DNA of 64,000 nt, taken from positions 203,924 through 267,923 of the forward strand of contig BCKQ01000018.1 of the NCBI GenBank assembly GCA_001600695.1, in the 5' to 3' direction. How positions within the stretch are numbered: position 1 is the stretch's first letter; each line of letters starts with the position of its first letter. Shown one piece after another: positions 1 through 10,239 of this stretch. Made by a program: the position numbers and the translations under genes. The DNA is from Ascoidea asiatica. Its lineage: Eukaryota; Ascomycota; Saccharomycetes; Ascoideales; Ascoideaceae. The notes under the pieces were generated by a model. That model was not told where the DNA came from, ran no database searches, and saw only the letters and a list, made by a program, of their open reading frames with translations.

Positions 1-646
1 TGCTGAACTTTTGAAATCAAAGAATTAAAATATGATTCATTATTAGAAAATGGGTAATCGAATACAAGATTACTTTAAAGAAAAATAAAAAAATTATAGT
101 TAGTTATTTGAATGTCAAAATTGTTTCTTGATTCGATTGACAAATCTTCAAAATAATCACTCTGCCCTCAAAAAACAGTAATCGTTGGAATTCAAAAAAA
201 AAAAATCACCTCAAATCATTTAAAATACATACTCCTTGTTGTCAGTTATATACAATGCTTTGAACAAATCCATTGCTTTGAAGAAAATAAAAGATATAAA
301 GAAAATAAAATCACTTTTTTGAATTAATTCGTCATTCGTCTTTGTTTATACCCAGCTTTATCGGTGATGAAATCCGTCGCGGATATTATCCAGAAAACAA
401 AGCACCGCGCTACGGATTTTGTTGTTTTCTCAATTGTCGTTTGACGTCTTCGAAAAGCTCTTTTTATTTGTGTCAACTGAAGGCTAGATAGATCATAAAA
501 CTAAGTGAAAACAAATTAAGATCATTGCTTCTTACGATTGATTCAATAAAAGTAATCTCCATTAGAGTATTTTATTTATGGTAAAAGAATAATGTGCTAT
601 ATAATGAAACAATTAGCAGAGATGATATCCTTTGATCTAACAAATA
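1..646. other. Left-edge spacer without a recognised gene
   Basis: This is the stretch downstream of FCY1. Most of it is AT-rich with no credible ORF. Positions about 340-470 are richer in GC and contain an inverted repeat, ATCCG-tcg-CGGAT (372-384), followed by another CGGAT near 412. That looks like promoter-type sequence, perhaps for a gene lying to the left of the window. Confidence 0.4.
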
Positions 647-1099
647 TTAAACAGCAATGTCCTCATCCCAAACTTCTGGCTTTTCTTTTATGAATTTTTG
701 TAACAAATTTTTACAATCTTCATCTTTAAGATTTATAACTTCTACACCATGACTTTTGAGAAAAGATTCAGCTCCAACATATGTATCATTTTCACCCATT
801 ACAACTCTTTTAATACCATAGAATACAATTGTTCCGGAACACATTTGACAAGGAGATAAAGTAGTATACATTGTACAATCTTTATATACTGAAGCTGGTA
901 ATCTACCTGCTTTTTCTAAAGTTGACATTTCACCATGTAAAATTGCACTATTTTTTTGAACTCTTTGATTATGGCCTGCTGCAAATAATTTTCCTTCACT
1001 GTTGATCATAGCTCCACCAATTGGAATACCACCTTCTTTATAGCTTTTCAAAGCTTGCTCATAAGCAATCTTAATACCTTTTTGATCATCAAATGCCAT
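647..1099 (-). CDS. FCY1: Cytosine deaminase
   Basis: A 150-residue cytosine deaminase of the pyrimidine salvage pathway. It hydrolyses cytosine to uracil and, in known family members, also deaminates 5-fluorocytosine. The zinc-site motifs are complete: HGE with His55 and the proton-shuttle Glu57, and SPCQMC with Cys84 and Cys87. The C-terminal tail WDEDI matches the yeast family, and the length is close to the S. cerevisiae enzyme (158). The start is the first ATG at 1099. It lies 156 bp beyond the 3' end of REC8, in the same orientation. Family membership is read from the motifs; activity is inferred. Confidence 0.95.
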   Translation of the reverse strand: MAFDDQKGIKIAYEQALKSYKEGGIPIGGAMINSEGKLFAAGHNQRVQKNSAILHGEMSTLEKAGRLPASVYKDCTMYTTLSPCQMCSGTIVFYGIKRVVMGENDTYVGAESFLKSHGVEVINLKDEDCKNLLQKFIKEKPEVWDEDIAV

Positions 1100-1254
1100 T
1101 AGTAAAATTATATCTACAATATCACTATTAAACTTTTTTAAGTTAAAATTGATTTATTTTATCTATTTTTATATAAATATGCTAGCTATTTCAAACAAAA
1201 TTTGTTTCTACGTTAAGCAATTAATTAAATTATATAAATATATTTACAATAAAT

Positions 1255-3025
1255 TTATTGAATCTCAATTTCAATAGATGATCCATCATTTGATTTTATA
1301 TGAATTAAGGATTTAGTCGCTAAAGTCAATATTCCACTAAAGGCCCTTGCAGCAGTTTGTCTAGATACGGAGGGCCTAGTAACGGGAAACAATTTTTCAA
1401 ATGTTAAATTTGGTTGTTCATGATCTTCAATATAACTAAATAATTTTTTAGCATTATTATCTAATTCTCCAACTTTTTGAGTTGCAAGTTTTGGTGCTCC
1501 AATGGGTAATGAAAGTTCTATTCATAGAAACAATTTTTATTTTTTTATTTTTGTTGTTAGTAGGTATTTTTTAAGTTAAAATGAGAATCGTTTATAGAAA
1601 AAAAGAAAAAAAATTCAGGGATGAAAAATTCAAAGAAAGAATATAACTTACGTTCTTCTTGTAATGTTAATAAAATATCACTTTGAGGAGTAGTTCTCAT
1701 TCTTGATTTAGATATAGATCCTAAACCACTTTTCATATTACCTGGAGTTCTTTCTTTTTCTTGAGAATTTAAGAAAAAATCAATCGAAGGACTTCTATAT
1801 TTTTTTTGAATTTCAGATTCTTTTGTTGGAGTAATTAAATTATCATTATTATTTCTTTTTTTATTATTTATATTAATTTCATTAATATCAAAATCTTCTA
1901 AATTTGGAAAAGAAAGATTAATATCATTTAATTTTTCATTATTATTAATTTCTTCATTTGCAAAAGGATCATCAAATTGAATATCAAAATCAAATTCATT
2001 ATCTTGATTTAATTTTTCTGGAATATTATCATTATTTATATTTTTATCATTGATATTTATAAATGGATCATTAATGCCAATTGAATTAGATCTAGATCTT
2101 CGATTAAGAGCATGTCTACCTAATTCAATACTTGAAGATCTTCTATTATTATTATTATTATTATCATTATTATTATTTCTAAAAATCTCTTGTTTATTTT
2201 CATTAAAATTTTCATTATTTTCATTTTGATTATTTTTAAGATTTTTTTTTAAATTATTATTATAAATATTAGAAATTTTATTAGTATTAAAAGTATTAAT
2301 TGAAGGTAATAAAGAATTTGGTATATAATTACAAAAATTATTATTATTAATTTTATTTTTTAAATTATTATTATTAATTAAATAATTTAAAGAAAAATTA
2401 AACATTTTATTATTAATTGAATTTAATGATTGATAATGAATAAAATCATTAAATTTTAAATTTAAATTATTTTTATTTTGAATTAAAAAATAATTTTTTT
2501 TAAAATTAATTAATTTCATTCTAAATTTATAAAAATTATTTAAATTTTTAATTTTTAATGAAGATAAATTTGTTTTATTATCAATTTTTAATGGAATTAT
2601 TGAAGAATTATAATTATAATTATTATTATTTATTTTTCTTTTTTTTCTTTTATGTTGATTTTCAATATTAATATTATTATCAATATTATTATTTTGAAAT
2701 TTTATTAAATTTTGAATTTCTAATTCATTTTGATTTAAATTATTTATATTATTATTTATATTATTTATATTATTTATATTATTTATATTATTTATATTAT
2801 TTATATTGTTTTCATTATTTTGTATATTATTAATATTTTCAAAATTTTGATTAAATGGATTAATTAAATGTGGATCATCTAAATCTAAATCAAAATTTAT
2901 ATTAAAATCAAAATCATCATTTTGAATAATATTTTTATTTTCATAATCTTGAGAATTAAAATTTAAATTTAATTCATTTGATAAATCTAATTGAAGATCT
3001 TGATTTTCAGAAAATATTGATAATC

Positions 3026-3056
<31 letters not shown>

Positions 3057-3623
3057 AATGAAAGAGTTATTAATATTTATAAGAGAAGTATTATCAATAG
3101 ATAAATCATAATCTTTTATCATTTTTTTTCTTTCTAATTTTTTATTTAATTCTTTTTTAAAAAAATTATTTTCATTATTTTCATTATTTTCATTATTTTC
3201 ATTATTTTCATTAATTTCATTATCTGAATTATTTTCATCAATTTTATAATTATTATTTAAATTTTCATTATAAAAAAAGTTAATATTCATATTATTATTT
3301 TTATTCTTAGTTTTATTAATATTATTAAATTGATCAAAATCTGAAAATTGTAAATTTAAAGAAGGTAATAAACCTAAATCAATATCAAAAGCAGGATCAT
3401 CATTTAATAATAAATTTTTTTTAAGATTTATATTTAAATTATTAAAATAATTATTACTATTATTGTTATAATTCTGATTATTATTATTATTATTATTAAA
3501 GTTATTAAAAATGTTATCGTGATGAATGTTATTATTATTATTTTGAATTGAAAAAAATTTATCTAGATAATTTTGAGGTAAAGTTAAATTAAATTTTGGA
3601 TCAAGAGTATTATTATCATTTTT

Positions 3624-3654
<31 letters not shown>

Positions 3655-4034
3655 TTATTATTATTAGAAATAGAATTAGAACTTGTATTTGATAAAGATT
3701 TATTTAAATTTAAAACTTCTTGATAAAAATAATTAATTTTTTGTTTATAAACTAAAGTTAAACCATATAATAAATTTGAAGATAATTTTAAATTCAATGA
3801 AATTTGATTTTTTTTTTTTTTTTTTTTTTTCAATAAATTTTTTTCAATAAAATTTTCTGAATTTTCAATTATCATCTCACAAGTTTTTGGAATTGATAAT
3901 GACATAATTTCCTTTTTTTGAAATTTTTTTTTAAAAGATTTAGATACAGATAATGAAGAACCTAAATTTGCCAGAAGCCAAACGGTTCCCATTCCAGTAT
4001 TTTGATTTAATAATAAATCATTATTTAAGTACAT
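1255..4034 (-). CDS. REC8: Meiotic cohesin kleisin Rec8, two exons
   Basis: The alpha-kleisin of meiotic cohesin, which bridges Smc1 and Smc3 and is cut by separase. Exon 1 is 4034-1652 and exon 2 is 1517-1255, giving 881 residues. Residues 1-115 form the Rad21/Rec8 N-terminal domain; the GTVWLLANLG and IPKTCE signatures favour Rec8 over Mcd1. The C-terminal 85 residues, mostly from exon 2, form the winged-helix Smc1-binding domain (TRPSVSRQTAARAF). The middle is a very Asn-rich linker, which makes the protein longer than S. cerevisiae Rec8 (680). It contains SIELGR at 635-640, matching the separase consensus SxExGR. A lysine run is coded by 23 uninterrupted A residues (3808-3830), so a base-count error there is possible. 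Confidence 0.88.
1518..1651 (-). other. Spliceosomal intron in REC8
   Basis: Read on the minus strand. The donor GTAAGT begins at 1651, a perfect TACTAAC branch point lies at 1562-1556, and the acceptor AG ends at 1518, giving 134 nt. Removing it joins codon phase 1 exactly and restores the conserved kleisin C-terminus, which lies downstream of a stop if the intron is retained. Confidence 0.9.
2115..2132 (-). other. Separase-type cleavage motif in REC8
   Basis: Codes for SIELGR followed by His, Rec8 residues 635-640. The separase consensus in yeast kleisins is S/D-x-E-x-G-R with cleavage after Arg. The site sits in a Ser/Arg-rich patch of the disordered linker, where cleavage sites are expected. 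Cleavage itself is inferred. Confidence 0.65.
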
Positions 4035-4403
4035 TTTTTAGAATAAAGTAAATAATTTAAATTTAAGCGCCGAAATGATTTAATTTAAGAAAAGAAGTAT
4101 ATATATATTCAATTCACATATTCAATTCAAGAAACTGAAAGAAAAAAAAAAAAAAGGAAAATAATTTAAATGGAAGAAAAGAATGAACTTCATCTGGGAA
4201 ATGGCCTGTATTTATACTTCTTCCCAGAATCCAAAGCGTCAAAAGATCATTCATCAAAGTCAGCTGCTTAAGACAATTTAAAATTGAAATCATGAATTGT
4301 TGTGTCCTTTGTTGAATGCACTGACCAGGATTCAAAAACGCGATCCATGTTCAGTTTCCTAATTGGGACTGCAACAAAGGCCCCCAAAATATACAATTGC
4401 AGA
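4035..4403. other. REC8 promoter / SPB4 3' flank
   Basis: Spacer between the SPB4 stop and the REC8 start, both on the minus strand. Positions 4190-4400 are richer in GC than the surroundings and are continuous with the GC-richer 3' end of SPB4. I see no gene here; the ORFs overlapping it are frame shadows. Confidence 0.5.
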
Positions 4404-6389
4404 TTATAAATCAGCAAACGCACCAACAACGGCACCAACAACGCCACCGGCGTTCTTCTTCTTCTTGTTCTTCCTGACCATGTCCTTCCAGTCCACTTCG
4501 TTTTCCTCGTCATTCGAGTCGTAGTTCTTCATGTGCGTTTCCTCTTCTCTTTCTCTTTTCGTTGCTTTCTTGTCGTGTCTTTTCTGCTTCTCCTGTTTTC
4601 TTTCCATTTGCATTGACCACGCCTGGTTCTTCTTCTTCTTCTTCTTGTTCACTCTGCTTAAGTTCTTGTTGAACTGGCTGTTCATGTTGTTTTTCTTCAT
4701 TTTCTCCATTTCCTCCACTCTCACCGCCTCTCTTTTCTTGTCTTTGTAACTGAACTTGTTCAAATCCATTTCCGGTTCCACGAGCCATCCGTCTCTCGGC
4801 ATCTTTTCCTTGTCCATGTATTTTGTTATTTCCGGCATCTTTGGCAATCTCAAAAGCCCATACATTTTTGCAGTACTTAAATAATCCAAAGTCTGTAATC
4901 GAAATATTGAAGAAGCTATGTGTTTGGAATAATATCTTATGAATCCAACATATGCTAGAATTGATTGATCAAATATAAGTCTATCTGATAATATCCAAGT
5001 CTTTAAGATGTTAAAGAATTCTTCTTTTTCTTTTATCTCTTCTTCTTTTATCTCTTCTTCTTCTTCTTCTTTTTCTTTCATTAATTCCATTTCAATATTC
5101 TTAACTTTCATAAATTCAATAAAATCTTCTTCTCTTCCTTCATTTAAAAATACAATTGCTTTTCCAACTTTATTTGCTCTTCCAGTTCTACCACATCTAT
5201 GTAAAAACATATCTGAATCTGTTGGTGGATCAATTTGAATAACTAATTCAACATCTGGAATATCAATACCACGAGCTGCAACATCTGTTGTAAATAATAC
5301 TGATTTATTTAATTCATTTTCAAAATTATTTAATGTTTTAATTCTTGGTTTTGCAGGTAATTTACCATGTAATGAAAAAAATTTAATTGAATTTAAATTT
5401 AAATTTAAATTTAAATTAATATTAAAAAATTTTATCATATTAAAAAAATATGTAACTGAATTACATGTTGGAAAATAAATTATAGATTTTTTAAAATTAT
5501 AAAATTTTAAAATTTTTATTAATTTAAAAATTTTAAATTCTGGTTTTAAAATTAAATAATTTATTTTAAGTGATTCAGGTATTAAATTTTTTGAAAATTT
5601 ATTTTTTACAGTAATTTTTATTGGATTTGTAATTCCAGTTTTAAAAATATTTGATCCTGCACTACTTAAAGTTGCTGAAAATAATCCTGTTCTTCTTTGT
5701 TTTGGTAAATAATTAATTATTAAATTTATAATTTTTTCAAAACTTATATCTAAAAGTTTATCAGCTTCATCTAAAATTAAACAATCACATTTTTTACAAT
5801 TTATATTTTTATTTGATAAAAATTCAAATAATCTACCTGGTGTACCAATTAAAATTTGTGGTTTTTCATTTAAGAAAAAATTTAAATCTTCTTCAATATT
5901 TTTTATTGAACCAATAATTAATTGAGTTTTTAAATTTTTTTTAAATTTAATTTCATTTGGTAAAAATTTTAAAAATTTTAAAAATATATTATTAATTTGA
6001 TTTGATAATTCTCTTGTTGGTGTAATAATAATTGAATAAAAAAATCCTTTTTTAAAAAATTCTTCAATTCTTAAAATTCTTTCAATTATTGGTATAATAA
6101 ATGCTAAAGTTTTACCAGAACCTGTATTTGCTTCAACTATAACATCTTTATGACCTAAGAATAATGGTATAGTTGTTGCTTGAACTGGTGTCATTTTTTC
6201 AAAACCAAATGATTTTATTGCTTCTAAACTGAAATAATATTTAAAATATATATATATATTTATTAGTATTATGAATAATTATTGAAATTTTAAATAAAAA
6301 AAAGGTTTAATTAAAAATTTAACTTACATCCATGGTTGTAATTTAAAAGAAGAATTCTCCCAAGATAAATTCCCAACTTCTGATGACAT
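4404..6389 (-). CDS. SPB4: ATP-dependent RNA helicase Spb4, two exons
   Basis: A DEAD-box helicase needed for 60S ribosomal subunit assembly in the nucleolus. Exon 1 is 6389-6328 (MSSEVGNLSWENSSFKL) and exon 2 is 6228-4404, giving 628 residues against 606 in S. cerevisiae. Visible motifs are ANTGSGKT (54-61), PTREL, GTPGR, DEAD (174-177), SAT (205-207), TTDVAARGID and HRCGRTGR. The C-terminal third matches the Spb4 extension and ends in a Lys/Glu-rich tail. The last 150 or so codons use AAG and other G/C-ending codons, whereas the rest of the gene uses A/T-ending codons. It diverges from DEG1, as in S. cerevisiae (YFL002C/YFL001W). Confidence 0.93.
6229..6327 (-). other. Spliceosomal intron in SPB4
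   Basis: Donor GTAAGT begins at 6327, TACTAAT branch point is at 6268-6262, and the acceptor TTTCAG ends at 6229 (99 nt). Splicing joins a 62-nt first exon to the helicase body in frame and restores the Q-motif region between residue 20 and MTPVQ. Confidence 0.9.
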
Positions 6390-6604
6390 TTTTATTTAAA
6401 TTTCTTATTGATTGAAATACTTTGAATAATAAACATTTCCTTTTTAAAAATAATAATATTATTAATAATAGTATTAATAATAAGAAGTTTTAAATAATTA
6501 AAATATTTTAACAATCAAATTTTAAAAGAAAAATTAAATAGTTGCGGAATTCAAATGCGGAACCTTAAATGATTTTTTTTTTTTTTTTTTTTACTTCCAT
6601 ACCC

Positions 6605-6622
6605 CGGATAATATTTTATCCG
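6605..6622. promoter_or_regulatory. Palindrome in the SPB4/DEG1 promoter
   Basis: CGGATAA (6605-6611) and TTATCCG (6616-6622) form perfect 7-bp inverted arms around a 4-nt centre, inside the divergent promoter and next to a T-tract. This is typical of a site for a dimeric regulator; the factor is unknown. Confidence 0.5.
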
Positions 6623-6656
6623 TGCTTTTAATTTTTTTAAAAAATTTACACCATTA

Positions 6657-6712
6657 TGAAATAATGAAATAATTGAAATAATTGAAATAATTGAAATAAT
6701 TGAAATAATTGA
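6657..6712. repeat. 9-bp tandem repeat GAAATAATT
   Basis: About five to six near-perfect copies of GAAATAATT lie 40-100 bp upstream of the DEG1 start. Low-complexity spacer, probably variable in length between strains. Confidence 0.8.
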
Positions 6713-6753
6713 ATGAGTGAATGGAATAAAGATTATTAAAAGTTATTTAATAA

Positions 6754-8199
6754 ATGTTATTTAATCAATTTTTTAAAAAAATATTAATAAATATAAGTAA
6801 AAAATATATAAATTTGAATAAAATATTTAAAATGAATGAAAATTTAAATGATAAAGATAATAATAATTCAATAATATTATCAGAAAAAATTGAATATAAA
6901 AATTGGTCAAAAAATGAATTAATTAAAAGAATTTTACAACTTGAAGGTAGATTACCAAAAATTGAAATTGAAAAAAGTAAAAAATTAAATAAATTAAATA
7001 AATTAAATAAATTAAATAATAGGAATAAAAATTTTGATTTTTCAAAATTTAATACAAGATTTATTGTAATTAAATTTTCATATTTAGGTTGGAATTATAA
7101 TGGATTAACAATTCAAAAAGAAAAAACACCATTAGAAACTATAGAATCAAAAATTATTAAAGTTTTATATAAATGTAAATTAATACCAAGTTTAGAATTA
7201 AAAGAATTTAAATTTTCAAGATGTGGTAGAACTGATAAAGGTGTAAGTGCAATGAATCAAGTAATTTCATTAAATATTAGATCAAATTTAAATAAAGAAG
7301 AACAAATTTTAAAAAAAAATGATGATAAAGAAATTGATTATATATATATTTTAAATTGTAATTTACCAAAAGATATTTTTATTAAAGAAATTTGTTTAAG
7401 ACCACCAATAAATTTTGATTCAAGATTTAGTTGTAAATTTAGAAATTATAAATATATTTTTGAAATTAAAAAAAATAATTTAGATATTAAATTAATGGAA
7501 AAAGCATGTAAGAAATTTGAAGGTGAACATGATTTTAGAAATTTTTGTAAAATTGATGGATCAAAACAAATTAAAAATTTTAAAAGGAATATAATTTTAA
7601 GTTCAATAAATAAAATTAATAAAAATTTTTATTATTTTAATTTAAAAGGTTCAGCATTTTTATGGCATCAAGTTAGATATATGATTGGAATTTTATTTTT
7701 AATTGGTAATAAATTTGAAAAACCAGAAATTATTGATTATTTATTAAATATTAAAGAAAATAATAAAAAACCAATATATGATATGGGATATGATTTACCA
7801 TTAATTTTATATGATTGTGAATTTGAAGAGATGGAATGGATTAAAGAAAAAAATTTAATTAAAAAAAATAAAATGAATAATAAAATTTATGAATTATGGT
7901 TAGATTATACATTAAAATGTAATATTATTAATATTTATAAAGATTCAATTATTAATGGTAATGATAATGATAATGATAATGATAATGATAATGATAGTGG
8001 TTGTAATAATATACCAAATGGTAAAATAAAAATTAATATTGGAGATGGTAAAGGTAAAATTTTAAAAAGATATATACCAATAAAATCAAGAGAAGTTTTA
8101 GAATCTGTTGAAGTTAAAAATGCGAAATATAAAAAAAGGAAAAATCTTCAAGGAGAAGCTATTAAAGTAGAATCTATTCAAGAAGAATCTATTCAATAA
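6754..8199 (+). CDS. DEG1: tRNA pseudouridine(38/39) synthase Deg1/Pus3
   Basis: A TruA-family enzyme that converts uridine 38 and 39 of the tRNA anticodon arm to pseudouridine. Of its 481 residues, 100-200 hold the catalytic core RCGRTDKGVSA, with catalytic Asp161. Further Deg1 blocks are RPPINFDSRFSC, DFRNFCKIDGSKQI and GSAFLWHQVRYM, and near the C-terminus INIGDGKGK. The N-terminal IEYKNWSKNEL block is shared with yeast Deg1. I used the first ATG (6754); Met27 at 6832 is an alternative start, and the extra 26 residues are basic and amphipathic. An Asn/Asp repeat (GATAAT units) interrupts the C-terminal part. Confidence 0.95.
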   Translation: MLFNQFFKKILINISKKYINLNKIFKMNENLNDKDNNNSIILSEKIEYKNWSKNELIKRILQLEGRLPKIEIEKSKKLNKLNKLNKLNNRNKNFDFSKFNTRFIVIKFSYLGWNYNGLTIQKEKTPLETIESKIIKVLYKCKLIPSLELKEFKFSRCGRTDKGVSAMNQVISLNIRSNLNKEEQILKKNDDKEIDYIYILNCNLPKDIFIKEICLRPPINFDSRFSCKFRNYKYIFEIKKNNLDIKLMEKACKKFEGEHDFRNFCKIDGSKQIKNFKRNIILSSINKINKNFYYFNLKGSAFLWHQVRYMIGILFLIGNKFEKPEIIDYLLNIKENNKKPIYDMGYDLPLILYDCEFEEMEWIKEKNLIKKNKMNNKIYELWLDYTLKCNIINIYKDSIINGNDNDNDNDNDNDSGCNNIPNGKIKINIGDGKGKILKRYIPIKSREVLESVEVKNAKYKKRKNLQGEAIKVESIQEESIQ

Positions 8200-8345
8200 A
8201 AAGAATATTATTATCGTTATTATTATCGTTATTATTGTCGTTATTATTATCGTTATAATAGATACTTATTGAATTTACTTTTAGGTGAAATATAAAAAAT
8301 AAATGTCTTATTATTATTGTTTTAAATATGATATTATAGAGTGGG

Positions 8346-8351
8346 CACGTG
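8346..8351. promoter_or_regulatory. CACGTG E-box in a GC-rich hairpin patch
   Basis: CACGTG lies inside an imperfect inverted repeat: GTGGG-CACGTG near 8341 pairs with CACGT-CCCAC near 8424. It could be a regulator site downstream of DEG1 or part of the long upstream region of the orphan ORF at 10,240. Confidence 0.4.
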
Positions 8352-8550
8352 GTTTGTGGTTGTTTGTGGCTGGTTCCACGTCCCGGTGCAAATCGTGCAC
8401 GCCAACCGAGGACCCAAAAAGACACGTCCCACTTGCGTCCAGGTCATGACTTCTTTGTTGTTGTAACAGTCACTCCGAGTATTTACGTAACTTCTCAGCA
8501 CTGGCAATAATATTCTTTTGTGTTCACTGTGAAGACAGCCCGAGGATCAG

Positions 8551-8584
8551 TGAGTAGACACCACTGAGTAGACACCACTGAGTA
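8551..8584. repeat. 14-bp tandem repeat
   Basis: Two full copies and a partial third of TGAGTAGACACCAC in direct tandem. The sequence is of ordinary complexity, unlike the AT microsatellites nearby. Confidence 0.85.
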
Positions 8585-10124
8585 TATGCTTCTTAGATGG
8601 TTGTGGATCTGAGAGAAGATAAAGGTAAAGGTAAAGGTAATAGTACTGAAGTCAACAGTCAATAGCCAGTAGCCAGTAGTTGATGGATAGTGATATCTGT
8701 GTCTGTGTCTGTTTACAGTCCTTGAAGTGCGATGATATTCTGTTATTGTGCTGGTTACATTCAAGTCCATGAGTTTGAAACCTTTCAAGAGTGGACTTAA
8801 ACTAACCTTATCATAACTTCTATCTTCTATCTTCATAACTTTAGCTTCATTTCAAATTCAAATCCAAACCCACTTAACTTTACTCTTTATAATACCAATA
8901 TTAATACTATATACTCAATAATATTTATATACATACATGTACTCTATATTCATATTCATAATATGAAATTCCATATTCACTTTAAATTCACCATTATTAC
9001 ACTAAATTAATCCTATTCTCATATCTTATAAATATTTTATATTTAAACTTTTCTTTTAAATAAACTTTAAATAACTATGATAAAAAAACAAAAAACTTAT
9101 TAAAATAATTCAAATGATATCACCTAATAATTCTTATATCTTTTGATATTTTTACTCCTAATTCTTTGATAAGTTTGTAATATGTTTTAAATTAATCTTT
9201 GATACTTGATACTTAATGAGCTGTTTTATTTATTTTAATATAAATCTATTGTCCTTTTAAAAACTTTAAGACAAATTATACTCAAATTATACAATATTCT
9301 AATTCATTCATTCATTCATTCATGTAAATCTTTTTTATAACTTTTAAATTCATAATTACTAATACTTATCAATACTTACTTCATAAACCTTTTTTTTTTT
9401 TTTAAAGTACTATTCTATATTTTCATAATCTATTAATAAAAAAATTTTACCAAAAAAATCATTAATTTATTCACATAATATTACAATATTTTAATTATAA
9501 TTTGACTCGATTTTTTAAAAAGCCTCATTATATACTTATTTACTTTAATATTTACTTTATTGTTTTACCTTTAGGTTTATATTCATTATTTAAAATTAAA
9601 GTTACCTAAAATAAAGGTTAATGTATTTTAATGTATTTGAAAAATATATTTCATTTTTATTTCATTTTTATTTCATTTTTCAATTTTATACAAATACAAA
9701 TAATATACCTACTATAAACACTACCTACCGAGCTTGGAATATTAATAATAATAATAATATATTCTCCATAGTAATCACTTCAAAAGTTCGAAATTTATAA
9801 AATTATTAATAATAATCATTAATTTAATCATTAAAATTCAATACTTAGCTTTTGTTTTTAAAGGATTTTCTCCTTTAAAATAATCCCTATATATATATAC
9901 TATACATATATATATATATCTGAGATTATTTCCTTTCTTTTTTGAAAAAAAATGAATATTATTTATCAACTCTTTTTTAAATATTCATTACTTGTTTTTT
10001 TTTCAATAAATGAAGAACAGAATTCTAATCTAATTTTCTTCTTAAAAATATATAAAATTAATATTAATATTCTTTTTTAAATAACTGAATTATTTTATAT
10101 ATGTAAACAATTTTTCAATTAACA

Positions 10125-10167
<43 letters not shown>

Positions 10168-10239
10168 TTATTCGTTGAAATTAAATTATTCAAATTAATA
10201 ATATCAAAGTAATAAGATTGATTTACTTTGATAAATTAA

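Larger units (their letters stand above)
8200..10239. other. 2-kb non-coding stretch between DEG1 and an orphan ORF
   Basis: It begins with a TTATTATCG-type microsatellite (about 8202-8262). A GC-richer patch (8340-8470) has a CACGTG core and inverted GTGGG/CCCAC arms, and is followed by a 14-bp tandem repeat (8551-8584). From about 8840 to 10,100 the plus strand is rich in A, T and C and poor in G, like a long yeast promoter or leader. AAT repeats fill about 10,126-10,165. I see no convincing gene. Confidence 0.5.

Noticed and set aside
4268-4788. Minus-strand ORFs of 81 and 92 codons and plus-strand 4,531-4,749
   Set aside because: They overlap the SPB4 coding exon in other frames. Their Arg/Thr- or Phe/Ser-rich composition is a translation shadow of Lys/Glu codons.
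6657-6712. Tandem 9-mers considered as a CRISPR-like array
   Set aside because: There are no spacers; it is a simple minisatellite in a eukaryotic genome.
8378-8390. GGTTCCACGTCCC resembling a tRNA B-box
   Set aside because: No matching A-box, acceptor stem or cloverleaf could be drawn around it. I found no tRNA gene anywhere in the window.
8189-8836. Minus-strand ORFs of 78 and 113 codons downstream of DEG1
   Set aside because: The sequences follow microsatellites and tandem repeats, show no family features, and do not look conserved.
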